NCBI GenBank assembly: GCA_029007825.1
Contig: JAQXIO010000055.1
Location: 1 to 35,212, forward strand
Length of the DNA stretch: 35,212 nt
Direction of reading: 5' to 3'
DNA from: Bacteroidales bacterium
GTDB lineage: Bacteria; Bacteroidota; Bacteroidia; Bacteroidales; JAQXIO01
This document shows, in pieces, positions 1 through 8,853 of the stretch. The notes under the pieces are model-generated. The model did no database searches. It was not told the DNA's origin and saw only the letters and a list, made by a program, of their open reading frames with translations. How positions within the stretch are numbered: position 1 is the stretch's first letter; the number at the start of each line of letters is the position of its first letter. The position numbers and the translations under genes are program-made.

Positions 1-1
1 T

Positions 2-82
2 ATAGGTAAATCGGCTTTGCTGCGTCTTATAAATCCGGAGCATAACTATTCTTTAGGGGAAAGGGGTAAGGGGGCTTATTGA
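2..82 (+). CDS. 3' tail of an unidentified upstream gene (partial)
   Basis: A reading frame is open from the first complete codon at 2 to a TGA at 80-82 and would encode 26 residues, ending LGERGKGAY. The other two forward frames close early or lack coding character, and the next gene starts only at 268, so this is best read as the C-terminus of a gene whose body lies left of the window. The tail is too short to name. It contains IGKSALLRL, which resembles a P-loop, but such a motif so near a C-terminus is probably chance. It could also be non-coding. Confidence 0.35.
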   Translation: MGKSALLRLINPEHNYSLGERGKGAY

Positions 83-127
83 TTCCGTTTAAATCTTACC
101 CAAAATCCTTGATTTTCGCAATTATTT

Positions 128-158
128 AAGGCGAAGTATGAGGAAAGTAATTCGCCTT
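128..158 (+). terminator. Hairpin, possible terminator of the upstream gene
   Basis: An 8-bp perfect inverted repeat (AAGGCGAA at 128-135, TTCGCCTT at 151-158) flanks a 15-nt loop, about 45 bases after the stop of the partial upstream frame. Only a short T-rich stretch follows, so as an intrinsic terminator it is weak. It could also be an operator or a chance repeat. Confidence 0.3.
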
Positions 159-239
159 TGAAAATTTATTCATTCAAGAGTCTCAGGTAAAACATAAAAC
201 CAGCCACTTCAAAAATATTATTTGATTTTTATTTTTTCT

Positions 240-247
240 TATGTTTG
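240..247 (+). promoter_or_regulatory. Bacteroides-type -7 box for the tyrosine phosphatase gene
   Basis: TATGTTTG matches the Bacteroidetes -7 consensus TAnnTTTG. A TTTG lies at 221-224, but the 15-bp spacer is shorter than the usual 18-21, so the upstream element is uncertain. The box overlaps an ATG at 241, which therefore cannot be in the transcript; this moves the start of the following gene to 268. Confidence 0.55.
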
Positions 248-267
248 CACAAACAAAAACTAAACCT

Positions 268-759
268 ATGAAGAAAAAAACAAAGATTCTGTTCGTCTGC
301 CTCGGGAATATCTGCAGATCCCCTGCGGCAGAAGGCATCATGCAAAAATTAGTAAACAAAGAAAATTTAGATAATAACATATCTGTCGATTCAGCGGGCA
401 TACTAAATTATCATGAAGGAGAACTTCCCGACCGTCGCATGCGCAACCACGCGGAGAAACGAGGATACAATCTTACTTCCCACTCTCGTCCCGTCCAGAT
501 TGCAGACTTTTACCAATTCGACCTGATCATTGCAATGGACGATAGCAATTTTGACAATTTATTGGAAATGGCTCCTGATCTGGAAACAAAACAAAAAGTA
601 CATCGTATGGCTGAATACCTGCAACGGTATATGAATGACTATATACCTGATCCATATTACAGCGGAGCCGATGGGTTTGAGTTAGTCCTGGATTTACTGG
701 AAGACGCCTGTTCCGGATTACTGAAAGAAATCAAGACTGCTTCACCTCCGGATAACTGA
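268..759 (+). CDS. Low-molecular-weight protein-tyrosine-phosphatase
   Basis: Cytoplasmic enzyme of 163 residues, the usual size for the family, which dephosphorylates phosphotyrosine; in many bacteria the partner is a BY-kinase controlling polysaccharide export. The P-loop CLGNICRS (C11-x5-R17) sits at the N-terminus as expected, with the catalytic cysteine at C11, and the general-acid motif DPYY has its aspartate at D128. The in-frame ATG at 241 overlaps the -7 promoter box, so the ATG at 268, which gives the N-terminus MKKKTKILFVC, is the better start. The 3' end overlaps the convergent pgpH by 29 bp. No kinase gene is nearby, so a capsule role is inference and the physiological substrate is unknown. 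Confidence 0.9.
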   Translation: MKKKTKILFVCLGNICRSPAAEGIMQKLVNKENLDNNISVDSAGILNYHEGELPDRRMRNHAEKRGYNLTSHSRPVQIADFYQFDLIIAMDDSNFDNLLEMAPDLETKQKVHRMAEYLQRYMNDYIPDPYYSGADGFELVLDLLEDACSGLLKEIKTASPPDN

Positions 760-2776
760 TCCGCGTATGATACATTGTTTTCAGCTTCTCAAAAAACACC
801 TCTTTAATTGTTTCTATATCGCGAAAAGTAACAGGAGCATCTTTCAAAAGCCCATCATTAATATGTGCAGAAACAATCCGTTCTATCAGATTATGCAAAC
901 TCTCTTCCGTATACTCTTTTAAGCTTCTTGATGCTGCCTCCACCGAATCGGCAAGAAGCAATACCGCAGTCTCTTTTGTGTTTGGATTCGGCCCTCCATA
1001 ACTAAATAACGATTCATCTATCACTGCATCTGGATGCTCATTCTTTAACGTATTAAGGAAAAATTTCGTTTTCCCCGTTCCATGATGCATACGTATAAAA
1101 TCAATAACTGCATTCGGAAGATTTTCCTTTTGAGCAATCTTAACCCCTTCGTTCACATGATTTATAATGATTTGTGCACTTTTTATAGGATCCAATTTAT
1201 CATGAGGATTTTGTTCGGATTGATTTTCTGTAAAATATTCTGGTTTTGCCAATTTACCGATATCATGATAAAGAGCCCCGGTTCTAGCCAGCTGGGCATT
1301 CCCTCCTATTCTCCGAGCAGCCTCCGCCGCTAAAAAAGAAACCTGTAAAGAATGTTGGAATGTACCTGGACAACTTTCCGACAACACTTGCAAAATAGGA
1401 GAATTAATATCCGATAACTCGACCAAACTTACATTAGAAACGATATTAAATATCTTTTCCAATACATAAATCAGAACATATACAAAAAGCAGGAATATAA
1501 AATTAATTCCGAAATACATATACATTTTCCATGCAACCTTGGATATATCACCCTCTTGATAAAGAACAATTGCCGTATATACAAATGTATAAGTAAAAAG
1601 TATAAAAATTGCCGTTTGTATAAGTTGCGACCGTTTCGTCAAATCCTTCAGACTAAATACGGCAATAATACCCGGGATAATCTCCAACAAGATAAACTCC
1701 CAAGGAGATGGGGCAATCAAAGAACAGATCAATACCGCTATTACATTTATAAAAAGAGCCGACCGTGTATCATAAAATATACATATTACGATAGGGAGGA
1801 TAGAAAAAGGTATAATATAAAGATTAAATAACGAAAAGTTTACACATAATTCGACCAGCAAGCAACTAACCGTAAGAGCTGAAACCATAAAAGGTATATA
1901 GCTTTTACTATTCCGCGTTTCAGCAGGTGGACTATAAAGATGTATATAGACAAAAAAGCACGAAAGAAGTCCTATAACCAACATCAACTGACCGATAAAA
2001 AGAGAAGACTGGCGCTGCGTAGTACCCGCCATACCCTGATATGCAGTCTTTAGCGACCTTAATACATCGTACGTATGTTGATCTACAATAACCCCCCTAT
2101 CCACAATCCGCTCACCGGCCTGAACCATTCCGGTTGCCAAAGGAACACTTTGAAGCATTTCTTCTTTTATACGCCTGGAAGCAATCGTATCGTAAATTAT
2201 ATTAGCTTCTATATACCTGTCGATATTATATTCTTTCAACAAATCAGGAATAAGACCCGGCGGAGCATTATCAACTATATAACGATATGCCTTAATCGTC
2301 GAATAAAGATTGTCGACCATTTTTTCCGAAGCAACATTCTCTTCGTCAATCACCATCACCAAACTATTTGGAGTAGCACTTAATGTATTGTAATCAGAAG
2401 GATTAAGAACACCTGTTTTATAAACATCCCGGAGTTTCTTTTCAATATATTTGACGTACTGATTCTGATTTGGCAGATTCGATCTGTTTATGGAAAAATC
2501 CTTACGAAACAGTTCGATCTCTTTTTCCCCGACCTGCTCATTATATTTATAATAAGGCTTAAAATTTTTAAGAACGCTATCCCGTTCCGCCGAAATCTGA
2601 GCATCTGTTTTATAAATAGGGAAATCGAAAGGAGCCGTCAATAATCCGTATCGCCATGGCTTCCCGATATAAAACTGGTATTTGAATTTTAATTCTCTCG
2701 GAAAGAAAAGTATTATCAGCACTGTCGATATTAGAAAATATAAAAGCGCTTTCGTATGTATTCTTTTGAATTTCAT
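731..2776 (-). CDS. pgpH: PgpH-type 7TM-HD phosphodiesterase (c-di-AMP)
   Basis: Membrane protein of 681 residues. It has a cytoplasmic N-terminal tail, one membrane segment (about residues 9-27), a large extracytoplasmic region (7TMR-HDED type), a block of about seven hydrophobic helices (roughly 270-450), and a cytoplasmic HD domain with YHDIGK (H504, D505) and a downstream HHGTGKT. Characterised relatives such as Listeria PgpH hydrolyse c-di-AMP to pApA, with input sensed by the outer domain; that activity is inferred here. A longer frame reaches 2938 but would overlap gltX and lacks conserved sequence; the ATG at 2776 gives MKFKRIHTKALLYF, basic residues then the first membrane helix, and has a -7 box upstream. 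The gene ends inside the convergent phosphatase gene. Confidence 0.88.
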   Translation of the reverse strand: MKFKRIHTKALLYFLISTVLIILFFPRELKFKYQFYIGKPWRYGLLTAPFDFPIYKTDAQISAERDSVLKNFKPYYKYNEQVGEKEIELFRKDFSINRSNLPNQNQYVKYIEKKLRDVYKTGVLNPSDYNTLSATPNSLVMVIDEENVASEKMVDNLYSTIKAYRYIVDNAPPGLIPDLLKEYNIDRYIEANIIYDTIASRRIKEEMLQSVPLATGMVQAGERIVDRGVIVDQHTYDVLRSLKTAYQGMAGTTQRQSSLFIGQLMLVIGLLSCFFVYIHLYSPPAETRNSKSYIPFMVSALTVSCLLVELCVNFSLFNLYIIPFSILPIVICIFYDTRSALFINVIAVLICSLIAPSPWEFILLEIIPGIIAVFSLKDLTKRSQLIQTAIFILFTYTFVYTAIVLYQEGDISKVAWKMYMYFGINFIFLLFVYVLIYVLEKIFNIVSNVSLVELSDINSPILQVLSESCPGTFQHSLQVSFLAAEAARRIGGNAQLARTGALYHDIGKLAKPEYFTENQSEQNPHDKLDPIKSAQIIINHVNEGVKIAQKENLPNAVIDFIRMHHGTGKTKFFLNTLKNEHPDAVIDESLFSYGGPNPNTKETAVLLLADSVEAASRSLKEYTEESLHNLIERIVSAHINDGLLKDAPVTFRDIETIKEVFFEKLKTMYHTRISYPEVKQS

Positions 2777-2811
2777 TCTCTTCTTAAACGTGAAAAGTTT
2801 GGATTCTATGA

Positions 2812-2819
2812 CAAAAGTA
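2812..2819 (-). promoter_or_regulatory. -7 box for pgpH
   Basis: On the minus strand this reads TACTTTTG, a match to TAnnTTTG, about 35 bases upstream of the chosen pgpH ATG. No clear TTTG is seen at the -33 spacing. It supports the short start at 2776 over the longer frame. Confidence 0.5.
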
Positions 2820-2863
2820 ACGAATTTATAGAATGAAAAAGTGGGGAAGTGAAAAAAAAGCAA

Positions 2864-2871
2864 TAATTTTG
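2864..2871 (+). promoter_or_regulatory. -7 box for the gltX operon
   Basis: TAATTTTG matches TAnnTTTG and ends 23 bases before the gltX ATG at 2895, a typical short leader. No convincing -33 TTTG is visible. It lies about 45 bases from the divergent pgpH box, so the two promoters share a compact control region. Confidence 0.5.
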
Positions 2872-2894
2872 CCATCTGAATAAAGCAATTGTTT

Positions 2895-4418
2895 ATGTCG
2901 GACCAAAGAATTCGGGTGCGGTTTGCGCCCAGTCCCACCGGACCTCTTCACATCGGCGGAGTCAGAACCGCTTTATATAATTATCTGTTTGCGAAAAAAC
3001 ATAAAGGAGATTTGATTCTTAGAATTGAAGATACAGACTCACATCGTTTCGTATCCGGAGCCGAATCATACATAATAGAATCTTTCAAATGGTTAGGTAT
3101 CCAATTCGATGAAGGTGTCGGTATCGGCGGACCTCACGGGCCTTATCGCCAGTCTGAACGTAAAGAAATCTACAAAAAATACGTAGATTATTTGCTTGAA
3201 AAAGGAAGAGCCTACATCGCATTCGATACACCAGAAGAACTAGAAAACAAAAGAAGCTCAATTGCTAATTTTCAGTATGACGCCTCCACCAGGAGCCAAA
3301 TGCGTAACTCACTCACCATTCCAAAAGAAGAATGCGATAAATTAATTGGAAACGGAACACCGTATGTTGTACGGGTAAAAATAGAACCGGGCGAAGAGAT
3401 CACGGTAAATGATCTTATCAGGGGAAAAGTAGTTATAAATTCTTCCGTACTCGATGACAAAGTTCTTTATAAATCAGCAGATTCGCTTCCGACCTATCAT
3501 CTGGCGAATATTGTCGATGACCATTTAATGGAAATTACTCACGTTATCCGAGGTGAAGAGTGGCTTCCGTCCGCCCCCTTACATGTATTGCTTTATAGAT
3601 ATCTGGATTGGGAAAATACAATGCCATCCTTTGCACATCTTCCACTTTTACTCAAACCCGAAGGAAACGGGAAACTTAGTAAACGTGACGGAGACCGTCT
3701 CGGTTTCCCCGTCTTCCCGCTTGAATGGACCGACCCTAAAAGTGGAGAAACCTCATCCGGATACAGAGAATCAGGATACTTTCCTGAAGCCGTTCTGAAT
3801 TTCCTTGCTCTTTTAGGATGGAACCCGGGCAACAATCAGGAAATCCTGACAATGAACGAGTTAATTGAACTTTTTTCATTCGAACATTGCAGCAAAAGCG
3901 GAGCAAAATTCGATTTTGAGAAAGGAAAATGGTTTAATCATCAGTATCTTCAGAAAAAAACAAATGAAGAAATAACCGATTTATTCATACCTATACTGAA
4001 AGAAAAAAATATTTCTGCAGAAAAAGAATACGTAACAAAAGTCGTAGCCCTAATGAAAGAACGCGTCTCTTTCGTTAAAGATTTATGGGAACAGGTCTCC
4101 TTCTTCTTTATTGCTCCGACAACTTATGACGAAAAAGCAATCAAAAAACGCTGGAAAGCCGAATCCGGGAAACAATTGTTAGAATTAACTGAGTTTTTGG
4201 CAGGGCTCAACGATTTTTCAGCCTCAGCAACCGAAGAACCTATAAAAAAATGGATCGATAAAAAAGGCTATTCTTTGGGAGGTGTAATGAATACCTTCAG
4301 ATTAGCTTTGGTCGGAGAACTGAAAGGTCCCCATATTTTTGAAATTATGGAAATGCTGGGCAAAGACGAAACGATAGAGAGAACTGAAAAGGCTGTAAAA
4401 ATACTTACATCCTGCTAA
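2895..4418 (+). CDS. gltX: Glutamyl-tRNA synthetase
   Basis: Cytoplasmic class I aminoacyl-tRNA synthetase, 507 residues, charging tRNA-Glu. The catalytic domain starts with [11 protein letters not shown] (HIGH motif at 19-22) and carries the KMSKS-type loop as KLSKR at 260-264. A segment after the KLSKR loop (about 265-295, rich in Gly, Pro and aromatic residues) is longer than in Escherichia coli. The C-terminal helical half is the anticodon-binding region. The cysteine-rich zinc segment of the E. coli enzyme is not seen near AYIAFDT. The ATG at 2895 is preferred over an in-frame TTG at 2889 because it directly precedes [15 protein letters not shown]. It is the first gene of an operon, and waaA begins on the base after its stop. 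Confidence 0.97.
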   Translation: MSDQRIRVRFAPSPTGPLHIGGVRTALYNYLFAKKHKGDLILRIEDTDSHRFVSGAESYIIESFKWLGIQFDEGVGIGGPHGPYRQSERKEIYKKYVDYLLEKGRAYIAFDTPEELENKRSSIANFQYDASTRSQMRNSLTIPKEECDKLIGNGTPYVVRVKIEPGEEITVNDLIRGKVVINSSVLDDKVLYKSADSLPTYHLANIVDDHLMEITHVIRGEEWLPSAPLHVLLYRYLDWENTMPSFAHLPLLLKPEGNGKLSKRDGDRLGFPVFPLEWTDPKSGETSSGYRESGYFPEAVLNFLALLGWNPGNNQEILTMNELIELFSFEHCSKSGAKFDFEKGKWFNHQYLQKKTNEEITDLFIPILKEKNISAEKEYVTKVVALMKERVSFVKDLWEQVSFFFIAPTTYDEKAIKKRWKAESGKQLLELTEFLAGLNDFSASATEEPIKKWIDKKGYSLGGVMNTFRLALVGELKGPHIFEIMEMLGKDETIERTEKAVKILTSC

Positions 4419-5651
4419 ATGTATTCTTTCTTCATCCATATCTACGCTTTAGCCGTCAGAATTGCGGCCTTTCGGATTAAGAAAGCCCGATTAATGCTTC
4501 GGGGCCATAAACAAACCTTCCCGTTACTGAAAGAACGTTTGGAAAAGGATACTCCGTACATCTGGGTACATGTTTCCTCATTGGGAGAGTTCGAACAGGG
4601 AAGGCCCGTAATGGAAGCTATCAGAGAATCTTATCCGAATGCAAAAATCCTGTTGACCTTTTTTTCTCCTTCAGGTTATGAAGTACGAAAAAATTACCCG
4701 GGAGCCGATATAATCTGTTATCTCCCTTTCGATACGGAAAAAAATGCAACACGTTTTGTAGAGTTGGTCAATCCGAAGATTGTTATTTTCATAAAATACG
4801 ATCTTTGGCCAAATTATTTGAATGCAGTAGCAGCCAGAAACATTCCGGCATATCTCGTTTCTGCAATATTCAGAAAAAGCCAGCTTTTTTTCAAGCCGTA
4901 TGGCAAATGGTACCGTTCCGTACTAACATGTTTTTCCAGAATATTCGTACAAGATGAAACTTCGGTCGAGTTGCTGAAAAGCATTCAGATCAACCATGTA
5001 GAAAAATGCGGAGACACCCGTTTCGACAGGGTTAAAGCCATTTGCAGACAAGCCAAATCCCTACCTTTAGTTGAAGCATTCCTCAATGACGACTCTTTCG
5101 TAATTGTAGCGGGAAGCACGTGGCCAGCAGATGAAGATCTGATACTGCCTTATTTCCTGAACAATAAAAATATAAAATTAATTCTGGCCCCACACGAAAT
5201 ACATGAGGAACATCTTAAATTTATTGAAGATCAAATAGGGCCCTCTTCCATACGCTATTCGCAATATACCGGAATAAATAAAGATGAATGCCGGTGCCTG
5301 ATTATGGATTGTTTCGGACTCCTTTCGTCTGTCTATCGTTATGGAAATATAGCTTACATCGGAGGTGGCTTCGGAGTAGGCATTCACAATATCCTGGAAG
5401 CTGCTGTATACGGACTTCCGATTGTATTCGGACCTAATTTTAAAAGATTTAAAGAATCCCGTGATCTTATAGATTTGGAAGGAGCCCGATCTATAAAAGA
5501 TGCTGCATCTTTTAGCTGTTTGCTGGACGACTGGCAAAAAAACTCTTTCACCCGCGAACAAACGGGAAAAAAAGCCGCAGAATTTGTTCAGAATCAATCA
5601 GGAGCAACAGCCTGCATTATGAAAGTGATAACAAACGAAGTAAAACTATGA
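4419..5651 (+). CDS. waaA: 3-deoxy-D-manno-octulosonic acid (Kdo) transferase
   Basis: Inner-membrane-associated GT-B glycosyltransferase of 410 residues that adds Kdo from CMP-Kdo to the lipid A precursor. It has an N-terminal hydrophobic anchor (about residues 1-18), then VHVSSLGEFEQ with the acceptor-activating glutamate at E57 by family analogy, and the C-terminal donor-site motif GGGFGVGIHNILEAA typical of WaaA/KdtA. The length is close to the family norm. The start ATG abuts the gltX stop with no gap, and its stop overlaps the next ATG by 4 bp, so the genes are translationally coupled. Whether one or two Kdo residues are added cannot be read from the sequence. Confidence 0.95.
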   Translation: MYSFFIHIYALAVRIAAFRIKKARLMLRGHKQTFPLLKERLEKDTPYIWVHVSSLGEFEQGRPVMEAIRESYPNAKILLTFFSPSGYEVRKNYPGADIICYLPFDTEKNATRFVELVNPKIVIFIKYDLWPNYLNAVAARNIPAYLVSAIFRKSQLFFKPYGKWYRSVLTCFSRIFVQDETSVELLKSIQINHVEKCGDTRFDRVKAICRQAKSLPLVEAFLNDDSFVIVAGSTWPADEDLILPYFLNNKNIKLILAPHEIHEEHLKFIEDQIGPSSIRYSQYTGINKDECRCLIMDCFGLLSSVYRYGNIAYIGGGFGVGIHNILEAAVYGLPIVFGPNFKRFKESRDLIDLEGARSIKDAASFSCLLDDWQKNSFTREQTGKKAAEFVQNQSGATACIMKVITNEVKL

Positions 5652-7138
5652 AAATCCAATTTGTCATAGTATGCACCCTTTCATTTATACTCTTTTCGTC
5701 AAATATCCAATCCGAAAATCGTATTGAATATTTTGCCGAAACAGCAGCCAATGTTTCATTTTGCGGTACGAATGCTCCTTATTACCACGTAGCCAATCGC
5801 CAAGGATTAGCCTCTATCGAGCCGAATAATGCCTATTTACGGGCAGCCGTTTACAAAAAAATGACTCCCGGAAAACGTTTCGATTACGGAGGGGCTATTG
5901 ATTTGGTCGGAGCATTAGGGCACTCTTCCCCTTTTATAGTGCAACAAGCTTACGCAGAAGTTCAATACAGATGCCTAGATCTGATGGTAGGCAGTAAAGA
6001 ATACTGGAGCGAAATGAAGAATCCCCAATTAAGCTCCGGAGGTATGGTGTGGTCAGGAAATGCACGCCCCATACCACAGGTCAGATTGGGCATTTTTGAT
6101 TTCACGGAATTTCCATGGACAAATGGCTGGTTACAAGTTAAACTAGATATTTCTTTCGGTCGTTTCACTGATGATCGCTATTTAAGGAATGAATTCGGAT
6201 ATAATCCGAACTCATTCCTCACTACAAAAGTCTACTATCATCAGAAAAAATTATTCTTTCGTTCAAAAGAAAGTAAACCTTTCATTGTGACGATTGGTGC
6301 CGAAATGGCTGCACAATTCGGAGGCGAGAAACTATATTATTCCAATAATGAATGGCACATAGAAAAGGTACCGGTAAAAGCTTCTAGCTTCTGGAATGTC
6401 CTCATCCCCGGAAAAGGAGATGAAACAAGTTCTATGGGAGACCAAGCCTATTTTTACGGAAATCATCTAGGCTCATGGAATGCTATTTTCGAATACAAGT
6501 TCAAAAATAAATCTCGGTTAAAAGGTTACTTTGAGTGGTACTTCGACGATGCATCGGGTATGGGAAAGCTTAATGGATGGGATGGATTATGGGGAATAGA
6601 ATATAATACTAATAAAAAAGATTTTGTTTCTAACATCGTATTTGAATATTTGCAAACAACCAATCAAAGCGGACCGATCCACTGGAGCCCGGATGATTTC
6701 CCTAACTCATCTATAAGAGATGCCCATGCTACAGGTGCAGACGATTATTATAATAATTTCTTTTATGCCGGATGGACTCATTGGGGTATGACAATGGGTA
6801 CGCCTTTACTCCGTTCTCCAGCCTACAATAGGGACGGTTATCTGCGTTTTACAAATAACCGTGTACAAGCGTTTCATTTAGGTATCTCCGGCTATTTTTT
6901 ACAAGAATGGGATTACCGCATACTCGCTTCTTACCGTAGAAGCTGGGGAACGCCTTTTATTCCTATACCCAAAGTTCTATATTCGACATCTGCTATGCTT
7001 GAAATAACTTATACACCTCTTAAACTAAAAGGATGGTCCTTTCTGGCTTCTTGCGCTTTTGATATAGGCACCCTTTACGACAGTAACAGCGGATTTGCCT
7101 TACGTATAAGAAAAACAGGTTCAATACTTACTTATTGA
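5648..7138 (+). CDS. Wzi-like capsule assembly outer-membrane protein
   Basis: Protein of 496 residues with a signal peptide (MKIQFVIVCTLSFILFSS, cleavage probably near residue 23) and long alternating aromatic/polar strands through the rest, as in a large beta-barrel. It looks like the capsule-assembly Wzi family: the mature start lists tyrosine-rich strands, a GSKEYWSEMKNP segment, a GRFTDDRYLRNE segment and a late DDYYNNFFYAGWTHWGM loop. In Wzi of E. coli the barrel binds surface polysaccharide. The gene overlaps waaA by 4 bp and is followed after 4 bp by a lipoprotein gene, so it is expressed with lipopolysaccharide core synthesis. The ligand (capsule, O-antigen or other glycan) is unknown; family assignment is from motif memory. 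Confidence 0.78.
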   Translation: MKIQFVIVCTLSFILFSSNIQSENRIEYFAETAANVSFCGTNAPYYHVANRQGLASIEPNNAYLRAAVYKKMTPGKRFDYGGAIDLVGALGHSSPFIVQQAYAEVQYRCLDLMVGSKEYWSEMKNPQLSSGGMVWSGNARPIPQVRLGIFDFTEFPWTNGWLQVKLDISFGRFTDDRYLRNEFGYNPNSFLTTKVYYHQKKLFFRSKESKPFIVTIGAEMAAQFGGEKLYYSNNEWHIEKVPVKASSFWNVLIPGKGDETSSMGDQAYFYGNHLGSWNAIFEYKFKNKSRLKGYFEWYFDDASGMGKLNGWDGLWGIEYNTNKKDFVSNIVFEYLQTTNQSGPIHWSPDDFPNSSIRDAHATGADDYYNNFFYAGWTHWGMTMGTPLLRSPAYNRDGYLRFTNNRVQAFHLGISGYFLQEWDYRILASYRRSWGTPFIPIPKVLYSTSAMLEITYTPLKLKGWSFLASCAFDIGTLYDSNSGFALRIRKTGSILTY

Positions 7139-7142
7139 TTCT

Positions 7143-7538
7143 ATGAAACGAATTGCTTTTATTTCCATTTTTTTCTGTCTGTTATTTTCCTGTTCGCAAA
7201 ATGACGGATATATAGGCCCTATTTTTGGAAAATGGCAACTGCAAAAAATAGAAACAAACGGCTCTGTCATCACCTATGATAGCATTTTCTATAATTTCCA
7301 AAACAGCATTGTCAATTTACAACGTATTCTTCCTTATCATAGTACAAACAATGCTTTTGGCTTTTTCATACATACTGACGACTCTCTAACCCTTGAAATC
7401 AGAGACCGTTCAATTTCTTATGTAGAGCAATATCAACTTCCCGACACCTTAGTCAGATTCAGAGTATTGAAATTATCACAACAGAAAATGATTCTTTTGC
7501 TGAACGATAAAGAAGAATACTCTTTCCGCAAATTCTAA
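7143..7538 (+). CDS. Small lipoprotein, lipocalin-like fold suspected
   Basis: Protein of 131 residues with a lipoprotein signal: basic start MKR, hydrophobic core, and lipobox LFSC with the lipidated cysteine at C17. The mature part begins SQNDGYIGPIFGKWQLQKIE, and the GKWQL strand followed by short alternating strands resembles the lipocalin-like lipoproteins common in Bacteroidota. It starts 4 bp after the Wzi-like gene, is last in the gltX operon and faces the MFS gene 10 bp away. Function is unknown; its position suggests a partner of the Wzi-like barrel, which is inference only. Confidence 0.75.
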   Translation: MKRIAFISIFFCLLFSCSQNDGYIGPIFGKWQLQKIETNGSVITYDSIFYNFQNSIVNLQRILPYHSTNNAFGFFIHTDDSLTLEIRDRSISYVEQYQLPDTLVRFRVLKLSQQKMILLLNDKEEYSFRKF

Positions 7539-7548
7539 TCTTTTCTAT

Positions 7549-8700
7549 TTATTGTTGTTTGCTATACATATACCGATAGGCTAAACAACTCATAACAACA
7601 CACAAAGCCAGTACATAGCTAAAGGAAACACGCAAGGAATAGTGCTCTGCAATAAAACCTATAATAGCCGGGCCAAAAAAGAACCCTGTCCCACTGATTG
7701 TATTCACCGTAGCCAAACCTAAACCGGGACTTTCCGGAGTCGCTTTCCCTGCTAAGCTATATATGACAGGAACCACATTCGAAAGTCCCAAACCACTTAC
7801 AAACAATCCTATAATTGTTGTTGCTGCACCTGAAGTAGAAATCATAATCGCCAATCCCACAGACGTAATAAGACAAGAATAAAAAAGAGTCTGCTCATCA
7901 CGGAAGGTGCTTCTCACCCGATCACCAAAGAATCTTCCTACTGAAAGAAAAATCGCATATATAGTTAATCCGATTGGAGCATAAACAAATGACAATTGTA
8001 CAATATTATTCATATATACAGTACTCCAGTCCGAGATACTACCTTCGATAATACGGCCACAAAAAGCGATTAAGGCAATCAATAATAAAATTCCTTTCGG
8101 TAAAAGTAGACCTCTCTTTCTTTTTTCCACCGTTTTTTTCGGTGTTTCCTGCAGAAAATAACTACGACTAAAATAAAAAATAACAACTGTTATCAATGAA
8201 ATTATGCTTAAGTGCAATAGTAACGATGCGTGAAAAAGAAGAAAAAGAATGCTCAAAAGAGAGCCGCATGCCATCCCTATATAAAAGAAGGCATGGAATA
8301 ATGAAATAATAGGTCGCTTATATGATCGTTCAAGCAGTAAACCGTTTGTATTAATAGCAACATCCATACCTCCCATCGCTACACCGAAAAGAATACACAA
8401 AGCATACAAAAAATACATGTTCGGCATAAGAGCAAAAAGAGGAAGCAAACCTATATGCAAATAACCGACTACGGATATCTTTTTCGATCCGTATTTACTG
8501 AGGAGATAACCGCACAAAGGCATACAAAGCAAACTGCCTACCGACATCGAAAACGGAACAAAACTAAGTTGTGCATCCGATAACTGATATTTTTCAATTA
8601 ATGCGGGAAAGCGGGAAAGAAGCGTAGAAAAAATAAATCCGATAGTAAAATATTCGGCTGTAATTGCAATACGGGCCTTTTTTTTAACAGTTATATCCAT
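7549..8700 (-). CDS. MFS transporter, YbjJ-like
   Basis: Inner-membrane permease of 383 residues with about twelve hydrophobic helices. The N-terminal half includes a loop-2 signature of the major facilitator type, GYLLSKYGSKK, after SLLCMPLC, and MGGMDVAINTNGLLLER in helix 5 resembles the YbjJ/fucose-permease-like branch. The central cytoplasmic loop is basic (about residues 190-200, KKTVEKRKRG). The substrate cannot be predicted. It stands alone, divergent from the porin gene and convergent with the lipoprotein gene, with no adjacent sugar enzyme or regulator. Confidence 0.85.
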   Translation of the reverse strand: MDITVKKKARIAITAEYFTIGFIFSTLLSRFPALIEKYQLSDAQLSFVPFSMSVGSLLCMPLCGYLLSKYGSKKISVVGYLHIGLLPLFALMPNMYFLYALCILFGVAMGGMDVAINTNGLLLERSYKRPIISLFHAFFYIGMACGSLLSILFLLFHASLLLHLSIISLITVVIFYFSRSYFLQETPKKTVEKRKRGLLLPKGILLLIALIAFCGRIIEGSISDWSTVYMNNIVQLSFVYAPIGLTIYAIFLSVGRFFGDRVRSTFRDEQTLFYSCLITSVGLAIMISTSGAATTIIGLFVSGLGLSNVVPVIYSLAGKATPESPGLGLATVNTISGTGFFFGPAIIGFIAEHYSLRVSFSYVLALCVVMSCLAYRYMYSKQQ

Positions 8701-8747
8701 AACACCGATTTTTCGCCGGCAAAGGTCGTAAAGTAATTTTATTTAAA

Positions 8748-8755
8748 CAAACATA
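8748..8755 (-). promoter_or_regulatory. Possible -7 box for the MFS gene
   Basis: The minus strand reads TATGTTTG here, matching TAnnTTTG, with a leader of about 40 bases before the MFS ATG at 8700. No -33 TTTG at normal spacing is visible, so this is weaker than the other boxes. Confidence 0.35.
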
Positions 8756-8824
8756 TCATCACTTCATTCAGGGCCATACCTCCGACTTTAAAATACAGGA
8801 ATTTTCTTTCTCCTGAAAAGTTCG

Positions 8825-8832
8825 TATTTTTG
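8825..8832 (+). promoter_or_regulatory. -7 box for the porin gene
   Basis: TATTTTTG matches TAnnTTTG and lies 21 bases before the ATG at 8854. An in-frame TTG at 8830 falls inside the box and so cannot be the start. The -33 element is not clear. Confidence 0.55.
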
Positions 8833-8853
8833 TACTCCTTTTTCCGTTCAGCT

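Noticed and set aside
2..82. IGK near the start of the open tail, recalling the C-terminal FCIGK of MnmE, or GKSALLRL recalling an ABC-type P-loop
   Set aside because: MnmE ends directly after that motif, while this frame continues for 23 codons, and a P-loop does not occur so close to a C-terminus. No name is justified.
241..267. Longer start for the phosphatase at the ATG at 241
   Set aside because: This ATG lies within the -7 box, and the added residues (MFAQTKTKP) are not part of the family.
2777..2938. Longer pgpH start overlapping gltX
   Set aside because: The extension has no conserved sequence, overlaps the gltX start and lies upstream of a good -7 box.
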